A stretch of DNA of 64,000 bases from Devosia equisanguinis (GTDB lineage Bacteria; Pseudomonadota; Alphaproteobacteria; Rhizobiales; Devosiaceae), in contig NZ_UZWD01000040.1 in NCBI RefSeq assembly GCF_900631955.1, positions 1 to 64,000 on the forward strand, given 5' to 3'. A program made the translations under genes and the position numbers. Numbering within the stretch: position 1 is the stretch's first letter; each line of letters opens with the position of its first letter. Under the pieces are notes generated by a model. That model was not told the DNA's origin, searched no databases, and saw nothing but the letters and a program-made list of their open reading frames with translations. Shown here piece after piece: positions 10,160 to 18,996 of the stretch.

Positions 10160-11071
10160 ATGAGCAAGCCTTTTGTTTCGTTGCGTCCGGAAATCACCCG
10201 CACGCATGCCCTGATCCTGATGGACTGGCTGGAGGATGAGCGGGTCACCCGCTATCTCAGCGATTCACGCAGCGTCTCGCGCTTCATCGCCGAGGCCATA
10301 GACCGGACCCAATTGCCGATCCTGACGCATCTGTTCAACCAGGGCGGCCGCTTCTTCATGACCTATGACCGAAACGATCGTCCGGTGGGCTTCGTGCGCC
10401 TGGTCAAGACCGGTGGGGATTGCGAGATCGTGCTGGTTATCGGCGACCACGACAATTGGGGCCGCAGCCTGGGCGCCAGCAGCATTCGCGAGGGGCTGAA
10501 GCTGGCCTTTCTCGACATGCGCGCGCGCACCGTCATCGCCAGGATCCACCCCGACAATATCGGTTCGCTCAAGGCGTTCGAGCGGTGCGGCTTTGCGCTC
10601 CACCACGAGACGCCGACGCTGCAATCCCTGTCGTTGACGGCCGGCCGCTACCGGCAGCTGCTGCGCAGCGGCGCGCTTGCCGATACAGGCGACATCTTTA
10701 TAACCGAAATGGACAAAGAGCGGCTCGAAGACCTAATTGCCTGCGAACAAGGTGCGGTGATTGCCGACCTCGAGCATGAAATCGAACGCGCGATTGTCGT
10801 CGAGCCTAAAGAAGTCGCGCCAGACGTGGTGACGATGAATTCCAGGGTGTTGCTGCACCTCGACGACGAAGCTCTGGAAGTGGCGCTGGTCTATCCGCAC
10901 GAGGCCGACGACCGCGCTGGCAAGCTGTCCGTCCTCTCCGAAATCGGCGCCGCCCTGCTCGGTTACCAGGAAGGCGACGCCATTGACTGGACGGTGTCGG
11001 AGCGCACACGACGCATCCGCATCGACCGGGTGATCTACCAACCGGAATCGGCAGGCGACTTTCACCTGTAG
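10160..11071 (+). CDS. GNAT acetyltransferase fused to an Rnk/GreA-GreB C-terminal domain
   Basis: The 303-residue product has two domains. Residues about 5-165 form a RimJ/RimL-like GNAT N-acetyltransferase with an acetyl-CoA loop around W100-G-R-S-L-G-A106 and a typical IHPDNIGSLKAFERCGF segment. Residues about 172-303 match the whole of Rnk, the regulator of nucleoside diphosphate kinase related to the GreA/GreB C-terminal domain. They include VTMNSRV (224-230), GAALLG and YQPESAGDF near the end. Rnk proteins normally stand alone at about 136 residues and bind RNA polymerase. A role in acetylating a transcription or translation component is speculation. ATG 10160 is preferred, with AAGG upstream; GTG 10151 would add three residues. 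Confidence 0.82.
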   Translation: MSKPFVSLRPEITRTHALILMDWLEDERVTRYLSDSRSVSRFIAEAIDRTQLPILTHLFNQGGRFFMTYDRNDRPVGFVRLVKTGGDCEIVLVIGDHDNWGRSLGASSIREGLKLAFLDMRARTVIARIHPDNIGSLKAFERCGFALHHETPTLQSLSLTAGRYRQLLRSGALADTGDIFITEMDKERLEDLIACEQGAVIADLEHEIERAIVVEPKEVAPDVVTMNSRVLLHLDDEALEVALVYPHEADDRAGKLSVLSEIGAALLGYQEGDAIDWTVSERTRRIRIDRVIYQPESAGDFHL

Positions 11072-11134
11072 CGGAGAAAATCGGGGTAGAGGGGCCTGAG
11101 GGCAGTGCCGAAACTCGCCCTCGAGACCTTGGCC

Positions 11135-11161
11135 GTTAACGAAACTCAATGGTTAGCGAAA
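11135..11161 (+). promoter_or_regulatory. Direct repeat GTTARCGAAA upstream of the cadherin/RTX gene
   Basis: GTTAACGAAA (11135-11144) and GTTAGCGAAA (11152-11161) differ at one base and are 17 bp apart, about 80-100 bases before the start codon. The first copy contains the palindrome CGTTAACG, also present upstream of the other DUF4214 gene at 20271-20278. A regulator-binding role is inferred only. Confidence 0.35.
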
Positions 11162-11205
11162 TGTTACCAGGCCGCCCCACTGACTTCTGATTCGGGCAAT
11201 GATAA

Positions 11206-11235
11206 TCCGTAATTACTCGTAGGGAGAATTACGGA
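11206..11235 (+). promoter_or_regulatory. Hairpin presenting the ribosome binding site of the cadherin/RTX gene
   Basis: TCCGTAATT (11206-11214) and AATTACGGA (11227-11235) form a perfect 9-bp stem. The 12-base loop contains AGGGAG, the Shine-Dalgarno of the ATG at 11237. The stem ends one base before the start codon, so folding could modulate translation. Confidence 0.5.
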
Positions 11236-11236
11236 C

Positions 11237-14200
11237 ATGTCGGCCAGCCTTGAAGGTATTCAGGTCAAGATTTCGCTTGAACTGCAAGGGTGGTTTGAAA
11301 CCACCGTGCCGATCACGGTCAATTCGGTGACGGTGGGATCTGGAATCGAGCTGAACCAGTATTTCTCCTCCCGCATCCTCTCGGATACCGATGGCAACGG
11401 CACCATCGAGCCGGTGCAGGGCCCCAACGGCCTGCTCGACGGCTGGTTGAAGGTCGACATTTCCGGCAATCAGGTCTTTGCCCAGTTCAGCGGCCAGGCG
11501 CAGCCGACGGGCATCAAGATCAAGATCGAGAACCTGGCGCCCACGGGAGCCGCCCCTGGCACGGTCGAAATGGCGGGGCAGATGAACGGCGTGAATACCG
11601 TTTATGCGCCGACCTACACCGCCTCGACCAAGGTGTTGGAGTTGAACTGGTTCCTGCTCGGCTTCCAGCCCGGCACGGTGATCAACCAGACGGTGTTCTA
11701 TGACAACATGCTGGACGACGCCCCGGTGGCCGTCGACGACAGCTTCGCCATCAATGTGGGCCAGACCCTGTCAGGGGCAAACATTCTGGCCAATGACACC
11801 GACCTCGATAATCTCGGCAATTTCGGGATTGTCGACATTTCGACAGTGACCAAGATCAATGGTGTGAACCTCAATCCCAATCAGTGGATCGACTTGCAGG
11901 GGGGCGGCCAGATCAAGGTCAGCAGCAGCGGCCAGCTGCAGTTCCGCGAAGACGGCGACTTTACCGACCTTGCCCGCGGCGTCACCCGCACCACATCGTT
12001 TCAGTACACCATTGCCGATTCAACTGGCCTGACCGATGTCGGCACGGCGTCCATCGCGGTGACGGGCGTCAACTCCGCCCCCACCATCAACCTGCCGTCT
12101 GCACCATCCATCCTGGAAAATTCCTCGGTGGCGCTCAGCGGCATTTCGATAGCGGACGTGGATGGAGACGCACAAACCGTTACCCTCAACGTCAACCACG
12201 GGGCCCTCGCTCTTTCAACAACGGCAGGGTTGAGTTTTTCTGACCCGAACGGTTTCGACGGTACGCTGAGCTTTTCCGGCTCCCTGGCAAACATCAATGC
12301 AGCCCTGGCATCGTTGAGCTTCGCCCCCACCGCAAACTATACTGGCCCGGTGACGCTGTCGGTGTCTACTGGTGACGGAAGCGCAACAAAAACCGCGCAA
12401 TTGTCGTTGTCAGTTGCTGACGTAAAGCCGGTTCTGCCGTCCATACAGGCCAGCATTAATGAAAACGCCACGGCTGGCACGCCAGTGGTTACGCTCGTGG
12501 CCTTCGGCGACAATAATGGCCTGACATATTCCATCATCTCCGGCAACGAGAGCGGCGCGTTCGCGATCAACGCGGCGACCGGAGCGATCACGGTGGCGGA
12601 CAGCAGCAAGCTCGATTTCGAGCACAATGCCGCCTTCAGCCTCCTCGTCGGCGTTGACGACGAAGATGGCGACACCATAGTCGATGCGACGGGCACCGTG
12701 ACGATTACGCTCAATGACGTAAACGAGAAGCCGACCAACCTTGCACTGAGCGCCCTGTCCACAAACCAGAGTAGCTCCGGCGCGAATGCGACGGTCGCCA
12801 CGCTCTTGACGACGGATCCCGACAGCGGTGACACCTTCACCTATGAATTGGTTGCGGGCGCCGGCGATGGGCAAAATGGCCGTTTCACCATTGTCGGCAA
12901 CGAATTGCGCGCCGTCTCGGCGCTTGAGGCAGGCACCTATAATGTGCGGCTGAAAACAATCGATGCCGACGGTCTGTTCCTGGAAAAGGCCTTTACGGTT
13001 ACCGTGGGCGATGACGTGAAACCCGTCATTACGTCGATTTCCGCTCCAGATGCGCCGCTCGGTATCGGCAGCACTCTGCTCGTCACCATAAATGCAGGTG
13101 AAGCTGGATTGTCGCTGCAGGCCGGCTCGGTCAATGGACAGGCCCTCACCAGCTTTACGGACCTTGGCGGCGGCATCTACACCGCTATTTACACCGTGGC
13201 GGAGGGCCACCCGTCCATCGCGGCCAACCAGGACATTCCGGTCTCGATCCAGCTCCGCGACGCGGCAGGAAACGTATCGGACGCCTATACGACCGCTCTT
13301 GCCAATACCGATGACCTTATCGACAGCGTCCGCCCGACGGGATCGGCACCGACCCTGGCCGCCGCATCCGACACTGGCCTCTCCAGTGCCGATGGGATCA
13401 CCGCCAGCACAGCGCTGACATTTACCGGCACCGGTGAAGACGGCGCGACGGTCAAGCTGTTCGACGCCAACCATCTTGCCCTGGGAACGGGCACCGTAGT
13501 CGGTGGTTCTTGGTCAATCACGACAGTGACCATGGCCGAAGGTAACCATACCGTTCATGCCGAGTATTTCGACGCCGTGGACAACAGCTTCGTCAGCCAG
13601 ACGAGCACCGTCACAATCGACACGACACCGCCGACGGCGGTTGCCGACACGGCAAGCCTGGACTTGCGCAACGGCGTAGCAGTCCTGCTCAATGTGCTCA
13701 GCAATGACACGGGGGCGATTGCCGTCCAGGCCGTGGGTGGCCATGCGGTGGCTGTAGGCAATGCCGTCGCCGGCAGCAATGGCGGCAGCTTCGTGCTGCA
13801 GGCAGACGGCACGCTGAGTTTTGATCCGCAGACCGCTTTCGTCGGCCTGGCATCCGGCGACACGGCACTAACGTCGGTTGACTTCACCATCACTGACAGC
13901 GCCGGAAATACATCGACATCGTCGGCCAGTGTCACAGTCACCGGCCGCAATGACGCTCCAACGCTCACGGTCAATGCAGGCGCGTCGGTAACCGCTGGCG
14001 CGACGCTCACGATCACTGCAGCGATGCTCACTGCCGCCGATGCCGACGATCTGCCCTCTGGGCTGACCTATACGATCGGCAGCCTTCCGACCGGCGGCCA
14101 GCTTCGGCTGGGCAACACGGTGCTGCAGGCAAACGACACCTTCACCCAGGACGACGTGAACCAGGGGCGGCTGACCTATATGGCCGGCAGCAGCGCTGGG

Positions 14201-15598
14201 CAGCAGCAATTTGCATTCTCGCTTGCCGATGGCGGCGAAGACAATTCGCTCGCGATCCACGGTCAGACCTTTGCGATGACGGTTACAGCAGCGCCGGTCA
14301 CCCCGACGCAGCCGACACAGACTACCGAAACGGAGACAATCGGGGGCGTCACGGTCACGACATCGACCACGACGCAGCCGGACGGGTCCAAAACCCATGT
14401 GGTGACGATCCCCGTCATTTCCGGGAGCACGACGACGCCTGTCAAGATTCCGCTGGTGACTGGCAGCAATGGCGGCACGGTGCTGTCTGTCGACGTTCCC
14501 CCCGGTGTCGGGCTGACTGTATCGGGGACGGTTACGCCAACCACCAGCACCAGCTCGACAACGCAATTCACCGCGCAGCTGGGATCACAAGGCGGCACCT
14601 CAGTCGATCCGACACTTTTGGCTGGTGGCCAGCAATACCTCTCCAACCTGCCCACCGGCACCCCCGTGATCGTCCAGACAATCGTGCCGACTGTCGCACC
14701 GGGGGTGGATGCCCTGTCGAGCCCGATCATCATCTCCGGCGCTGTGGGCAACGGCTCGACACAGACGATGCTGATTGTCGACACGAAGGGACTGCCTCCC
14801 GGCGCGGTGCTGCAGTTCGACAATGTCTCGTTCGCCGTGGTGGTCGGCAATGCCACGATCACCGGTGGTGCGGGCTCGCAGACGGTCTTCGCCGATGGCG
14901 GCAGCCAATATATCGTGCTCGGTGCAGACGACGACGAACTGCATGGCGGTGCCGGCGACGACACCATCGGCTCGGTCGGCGGCAATGATCGCCTGTTCGG
15001 TGACGATGGCAATGACACGCTGTTTGGTGGCCCGGGTGATGATTTCCTATCGGGTGGCGCCGGTTACGACAAGGCTCTCTACGAGGGCACGTTCGAGACG
15101 GTGCAAATCCACCGCAACAGCCTCGGCCAGCTGGTTGTCTCGGGCCCCGAAGGTACCGACACGCTCGACAGTATCGAGCATATCGTGTTCCAGAACGGCA
15201 CTGTCTCATACACCACGATCGACCTGTCGGGGGACCAGGGGACGCTCTACAAGCTCTACCAAACCATATTCGGTCGTCCTGCGGATCAGGGCGGGCTCGA
15301 CTATTGGGTCAGCAAGCTCGCAGGCAATACCAGCCTTGTCGACATCACCCGCTCCTTCCTCGCGTCGGACGAGTTCGGTCGGTTGCCGGGCCCCGATGGC
15401 GGAACCAACGAGCAGTTCCTGGTGGCGCTCTACGAACAGGCCTTCCACCGCGCACCGGATACCGATGGCATGAACTACTGGCTGGCCGAACTGGGCCGCG
15501 GCGTGCATCGCGAGGATATCGTATTGTCCTTTGCGGCAAGCGACGAGACCAGTGCATTGATCGGGGACACACCAGAGCAGCCCCTCTGGTACCTCTAG
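11237..15598 (+). CDS. Large cadherin/VCBS-like RTX protein with C-terminal DUF4214
   Basis: The 1453-residue, Thr/Ser/Asp-rich protein has no N-terminal signal peptide. Residues 1-160 form a domain I do not recognise. About 165-1020 are tandem immunoglobulin/cadherin-like repeats (VCBS-type, cadherin and Big-like, with DDAPVAVDDSF, NENATAGTPV and TIDTTPP boundaries). A Thr-rich linker follows. Glycine/aspartate RTX nonapeptides lie near 1233-1275 (GGAGDDTIG, GDDGNDTLF, GGPGDDFLS), and DUF4214 covers about 1334-1441. RTX repeats bind calcium and mark type I secretion substrates, so a secreted adhesin or surface-layer-type protein is likely. No ABC/HlyD partner is adjacent. AGGGAG before ATG 11237 supports the start. 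Confidence 0.85.
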   Translation: MSASLEGIQVKISLELQGWFETTVPITVNSVTVGSGIELNQYFSSRILSDTDGNGTIEPVQGPNGLLDGWLKVDISGNQVFAQFSGQAQPTGIKIKIENLAPTGAAPGTVEMAGQMNGVNTVYAPTYTASTKVLELNWFLLGFQPGTVINQTVFYDNMLDDAPVAVDDSFAINVGQTLSGANILANDTDLDNLGNFGIVDISTVTKINGVNLNPNQWIDLQGGGQIKVSSSGQLQFREDGDFTDLARGVTRTTSFQYTIADSTGLTDVGTASIAVTGVNSAPTINLPSAPSILENSSVALSGISIADVDGDAQTVTLNVNHGALALSTTAGLSFSDPNGFDGTLSFSGSLANINAALASLSFAPTANYTGPVTLSVSTGDGSATKTAQLSLSVADVKPVLPSIQASINENATAGTPVVTLVAFGDNNGLTYSIISGNESGAFAINAATGAITVADSSKLDFEHNAAFSLLVGVDDEDGDTIVDATGTVTITLNDVNEKPTNLALSALSTNQSSSGANATVATLLTTDPDSGDTFTYELVAGAGDGQNGRFTIVGNELRAVSALEAGTYNVRLKTIDADGLFLEKAFTVTVGDDVKPVITSISAPDAPLGIGSTLLVTINAGEAGLSLQAGSVNGQALTSFTDLGGGIYTAIYTVAEGHPSIAANQDIPVSIQLRDAAGNVSDAYTTALANTDDLIDSVRPTGSAPTLAAASDTGLSSADGITASTALTFTGTGEDGATVKLFDANHLALGTGTVVGGSWSITTVTMAEGNHTVHAEYFDAVDNSFVSQTSTVTIDTTPPTAVADTASLDLRNGVAVLLNVLSNDTGAIAVQAVGGHAVAVGNAVAGSNGGSFVLQADGTLSFDPQTAFVGLASGDTALTSVDFTITDSAGNTSTSSASVTVTGRNDAPTLTVNAGASVTAGATLTITAAMLTAADADDLPSGLTYTIGSLPTGGQLRLGNTVLQANDTFTQDDVNQGRLTYMAGSSAGQQQFAFSLADGGEDNSLAIHGQTFAMTVTAAPVTPTQPTQTTETETIGGVTVTTSTTTQPDGSKTHVVTIPVISGSTTTPVKIPLVTGSNGGTVLSVDVPPGVGLTVSGTVTPTTSTSSTTQFTAQLGSQGGTSVDPTLLAGGQQYLSNLPTGTPVIVQTIVPTVAPGVDALSSPIIISGAVGNGSTQTMLIVDTKGLPPGAVLQFDNVSFAVVVGNATITGGAGSQTVFADGGSQYIVLGADDDELHGGAGDDTIGSVGGNDRLFGDDGNDTLFGGPGDDFLSGGAGYDKALYEGTFETVQIHRNSLGQLVVSGPEGTDTLDSIEHIVFQNGTVSYTTIDLSGDQGTLYKLYQTIFGRPADQGGLDYWVSKLAGNTSLVDITRSFLASDEFGRLPGPDGGTNEQFLVALYEQAFHRAPDTDGMNYWLAELGRGVHREDIVLSFAASDETSALIGDTPEQPLWYL

Positions 15599-15610
15599 TC
15601 TTTTCAAGCA

Positions 15611-15640
15611 AAAGGGAGAGCGGCCACGGCCGCTCTCTCT
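15611..15640 (+). terminator. Possible terminator after the cadherin/RTX gene
   Basis: GAGAGCGGCC (15616-15625) and GGCCGCTCTC (15628-15637) form a strong stem of at least 10 bp just after the stop codon. There is no clear T-run afterwards, so it may act as an RNA-stabilising stem or a weak terminator. Confidence 0.5.
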
Positions 15641-15780
15641 GCATGGCTGACGCCGACACGGCCGCGTTCACAATCGTCAACTCGCCGCAAAAACCTGCAG
15701 CCATGTCCAGAGCTTGTTTACAAAGCCTGGCATAGGTTCTCCCCGACGCATTTTTCGCGCGCTATCAGGGGGTTATTTTC

Positions 15781-18180
15781 ATGACGAAGTTGCCGGCAGA
15801 TTTTTCGCTTCGACCGGACCAGTGGCATTTGTCGAACCAGGGCCAGACCGGGGGTACGGCTGGAATCGACATCAACGTCCTGCCGGTCTGGGAAGACTAT
15901 ACCGGCAACGGCGTCAAGGTCGTCGTCTTCGACAGCGGCATCGACACCGGCCACCCCGACCTGATCGGCAACTACCTGCCGGAACTGAGCTATGAATACA
16001 CCACCGGGACCACGGATGGATCATATCTTCACGTTAAGCCCTATGAAGCGCATGGCACATTCGTCTCCGGACTGATCGCCGCGGATGGCTCGGGCACCGG
16101 GGTCATCGGTGTGGCCTTTGGCGCGAAATTCACCGCCTATGCCAATTTCGGCACCAATGAATCCTCGACAGCCTTCAGCCGCGCGGCCGACGCCGGCTTC
16201 GACGTCATGAACAACAGCTGGGGATACACCATCCCCTTCGTTGCCACGTTCCACAACGACCCCAGCCTGCTGGACAATCTCACCCATGCCGTTTCGACCG
16301 GACGTGATGGACTGGGCCTGAATATTCTTTTTGCAGCAGGCAACAGCTATTCCTATTCGCGCATATTCGCCGAACATGGGTTTACCTGGACCGGCCAGTC
16401 GCCATTCGCCGACGTGAACACCGACAGCCTGCAGAATTCGCGTTTCATCATCACCGTTGGCTCGGTTGACCACGATGGCACCTATTCGGAGCCGGGCGAT
16501 GACTATGGATACACCACGCCGGGCGCCGCCGTGCTGGTGTCCGCCCCAGGCACCAATGTGACCTCGACCGATATCAGGGGACCGGACGGATACGGTCCTG
16601 GCGACGACTACACATCGTCCGGCACCTCCTTCGCGACGCCGGTGGTATCTGGCATCGTGGCGCTGATGCTGGAGGCCAATCCCCTCCTGGGCTATCGTGA
16701 CGTCAAGGAAATCCTGGCCTATTCGGCGCGCCATATCGATCCGGAGGAACCCGCCTGGATGGTCAATGGAGCCACGAACCACAATGGCGGCGGGCTGCTC
16801 AGCAATTACAACTATGGCTTCGGCATGGTCGATGCGACCGCGGCAGTACGCCTTGCCGAAACCTGGACCAAGCAAAGCGTCTATAGCAACGAAGTCTATG
16901 TCGGCACCGACCTTTCCCTCGATAACGTCGCTATTCCCGATGGCGGCGCCATTCAGTTCACCTTCGAATTGGCCGATGGCGTCAGCATCGAGACCATGGA
17001 GCTCGATCTCAGCCTCGTCCACGAGGAAATCGGGGACCTGACGCTCACCCTCATTTCACCGAACGGCACAGAATCCACCCTGCTCTATCGCCCCAGCGAC
17101 GGCCGCGTCACCGAAATCACGAAGGCCATTATGGGCGACGGACCGGGCACCTTCGATCCCACAAAGCTGATCCACACGCTTACCAGCAACGAGTTCATGG
17201 GCGAGACCAGTGGCGGGACATGGACCGTGGTGGTCACCGACGAAAAGCTGGGCAATGTCGGCAGCCTGCAGGGTTTCGAGCTGCGGGCCTATGGCTCCAA
17301 CGCCAGCGCCGACCGCACCTATATTTATACCAACGACTTCGCCACGGTGGCGGGGACCGATGCCGCGCGCACCACGCTGGCCAACAGCACCGGCAACCAT
17401 ACGCTGAACCTGGCGGCCATCTCGGATGCAGTTGTGGTCAATCTGGCGACCGGCGCAGCAAACATTGCCGGCGTTGATGTGACTATCACGGCGGATACCA
17501 AGGTGGGCGCGGTGTTTGCCGGTGACGGCGCCGACCTCGTTACGCTGTCCAGCGCGGGTGGTTTCGCCAATATGGGCCGCGGCAACGACACCGTGGTGGT
17601 GACCAGCACCGGCACCATCAATGGCGGTGCCGGATTCGATCGCATCGTACTGTCCGACACGTCGGCGCAATATGCACTCGACGCTGGGAGCGCCACTGTG
17701 CAGCTCACGCATAAGGACTCCGGCGACCTGATCACCGCGAGCAATGTTCAGTTCTTCTCATTCGCCAATAATCCCGCCGATGTGCTGGTGCTGACGGCGA
17801 GCGCAGTCGAGGCGCAGGTGGCCCGGCTTTACGACCTTGTGCTGGGCCGCGCCGCGGATTTCGACGGTTTGGCTTATTGGATCGGACGCGCCGCTGAGGG
17901 TGCCGGGGTCGACGACATCGCCGCCTCGTTCTCCGCGAGCGACGAGTTCTCCGGCCTCAGCGCAAGCCTTTCCAACTCTGCCTTTATCGACCTGCTCTAC
18001 ACCCATATTCTGGGTCGCAGCGCCGACGAAAGCGGCGCCAGCTACTGGATGGGTCGTATCGAGGCCGGCATCAATCGCCTGGACATCGCCACCAGCTTCG
18101 CGGTTTCCGATGAGGCCGGCACCGTTACGGTTGACCATGTCCGCCTGATCGGTACGGCCGAGGACACGCTGTTCGCTTAA
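15781..18180 (+). CDS. Subtilisin-like (S8) serine protease with P-domain and C-terminal DUF4214
   Basis: The 799-residue protein starts directly with a mature-like kexin/subtilisin domain. The catalytic triad is D51 (in VVFDSGIDTGH), H91 (in AHGTFVSG) and S283 (in GTSFATPVVSG), with oxyanion N188 in AAGN. A proprotein-convertase P-domain follows (about 375-510, ending around GGTWTVVVTD). Then comes an RTX-like stretch near 600-640 with GRGNDTVVV and GGAGFDRIV, and two DUF4214 units (about 679-780, LYDLVLGRAADFDGLAYW and LYTHILGRSADESGASYW). There is no signal peptide or propeptide, so export by type I secretion is inferred. GGGGG lies eight bases before the ATG. It may process neighbouring surface proteins; that is speculation. 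Confidence 0.9.
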   Translation: MTKLPADFSLRPDQWHLSNQGQTGGTAGIDINVLPVWEDYTGNGVKVVVFDSGIDTGHPDLIGNYLPELSYEYTTGTTDGSYLHVKPYEAHGTFVSGLIAADGSGTGVIGVAFGAKFTAYANFGTNESSTAFSRAADAGFDVMNNSWGYTIPFVATFHNDPSLLDNLTHAVSTGRDGLGLNILFAAGNSYSYSRIFAEHGFTWTGQSPFADVNTDSLQNSRFIITVGSVDHDGTYSEPGDDYGYTTPGAAVLVSAPGTNVTSTDIRGPDGYGPGDDYTSSGTSFATPVVSGIVALMLEANPLLGYRDVKEILAYSARHIDPEEPAWMVNGATNHNGGGLLSNYNYGFGMVDATAAVRLAETWTKQSVYSNEVYVGTDLSLDNVAIPDGGAIQFTFELADGVSIETMELDLSLVHEEIGDLTLTLISPNGTESTLLYRPSDGRVTEITKAIMGDGPGTFDPTKLIHTLTSNEFMGETSGGTWTVVVTDEKLGNVGSLQGFELRAYGSNASADRTYIYTNDFATVAGTDAARTTLANSTGNHTLNLAAISDAVVVNLATGAANIAGVDVTITADTKVGAVFAGDGADLVTLSSAGGFANMGRGNDTVVVTSTGTINGGAGFDRIVLSDTSAQYALDAGSATVQLTHKDSGDLITASNVQFFSFANNPADVLVLTASAVEAQVARLYDLVLGRAADFDGLAYWIGRAAEGAGVDDIAASFSASDEFSGLSASLSNSAFIDLLYTHILGRSADESGASYWMGRIEAGINRLDIATSFAVSDEAGTVTVDHVRLIGTAEDTLFA

Positions 18181-18206
18181 ACCCGGCGATCGCCTGGACA
18201 AACCTG

Positions 18207-18241
18207 GGGCCACCGCATGCCGTGCGGTGGCCCTTTCGTTT
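18207..18241 (+). terminator. Intrinsic terminator after the S8 protease
   Basis: GGGCCACCGCA (18207-18217) and TGCGGTGGCCC (18223-18233) form a perfect 11-bp stem with a five-base loop, followed by TTTCGTTT. It begins 26 bases after the protease stop codon. Confidence 0.88.
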
Positions 18242-18302
18242 GGGCCACGCAGAACTGTCATCGGATTGCGCTATGGGGGCAAGACTGCCCAGGAGAAGCG
18301 CA

Positions 18303-18923
18303 ATGCCAAAAAAGCAGATGGCATCAGAGCCGCTGATCGATCCCAACGCCACCATTCGCGATTGCCAGCTGGGGCGATATACCGAGATCGGCGCCCGCAC
18401 CGAGATGAGCGAAACCCGCTTCGGCGACTACAGCTATATCGTGCATGATGCCTCTGCGATTTACGCCGATATCGGCAAGTTCTGTTCCATCGCCGCATTC
18501 GTGCGGATCAATCCCGGCAACCACGCCACCTGGCGCGCCAGCCAGCACCATTTCACCTAGCGCTCGGCGCTATATGGCTTTGACCTCGGCGATGATGCGG
18601 CGTTCTTCGACTGGCGGCGCAGCAATGCGGTGCGCATCGGGCACGATGTGTGGATCGGCCATGGTGCGGTGATCATGCCAGGCGTGAGCATCGGCAACGG
18701 CGCCGTGGTCGGCTCATCGGCTGTGGTGACCAAAGACGTGGCGCCCTATACCATCGTCGTCGGGGTCCCTGCCCGGCCGATCAAACGCCGTTTTCCCGAA
18801 GACCTGGCAGCACGCATGGATGCACTGGCCTGGTGGGATTGGGATCATGACACTTTAGGCGAAAGGCTGCCGGATATGCGCCGGCTGAGCGCTGAGGCAT
18901 TCGTCGGTAAATATTCAGGCTGA
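18303..18923 (+). pseudogene. Phosphonate-type hexapeptide acyltransferase interrupted by an in-frame TAG
   Basis: One frame runs from ATG 18303 (GGAG at 18291-18294) to 18923, broken only by TAG at 18558-18560. The first 85 residues and the following 120 read through as one left-handed beta-helix acyltransferase: ...SQHHFT-stop-RSALYGF... then [17 protein letters not shown] and [25 protein letters not shown]. It resembles the transferase-hexapeptide family found in C-P lyase gene clusters, and a phn operon lies 1.6 kb away. The stop stands where I recall the family having Tyr, so one base change of TAC or TAT would explain it. It could also be a sequencing error, or the second half may be expressed on its own. 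Confidence 0.8.
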
Positions 18924-18937
18924 AGACCAAACTGAAA

Positions 18938-18962
18938 GCGCCCCGGATCCTGTCCGGGGCGC
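18938..18962. terminator. Stem-loop terminator between convergent genes
   Basis: GCGCCCCGGA (18938-18947) and TCCGGGGCGC (18953-18962) form a perfect 10-bp stem with a five-base loop. On the minus strand it is followed by TTTCAGTTT, so it best serves the DUF4214 gene ending at 18997. Confidence 0.7.
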
Positions 18963-18996
18963 CAATGGCGCCGCGAGGCGCTCGGTCTATCAAAAA

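Noticed and set aside
14935..15060. Possible pore-forming RTX toxin
   Set aside because: Only a few RTX nonapeptides are present, with no hydrophobic pore domain or acyltransferase gene; adhesin or surface-protein architecture fits better.
18222..18302. GTG start extending the broken acyltransferase upstream
   Set aside because: The added residues are read through the protease terminator hairpin; ATG 18303 has its own GGAG site.
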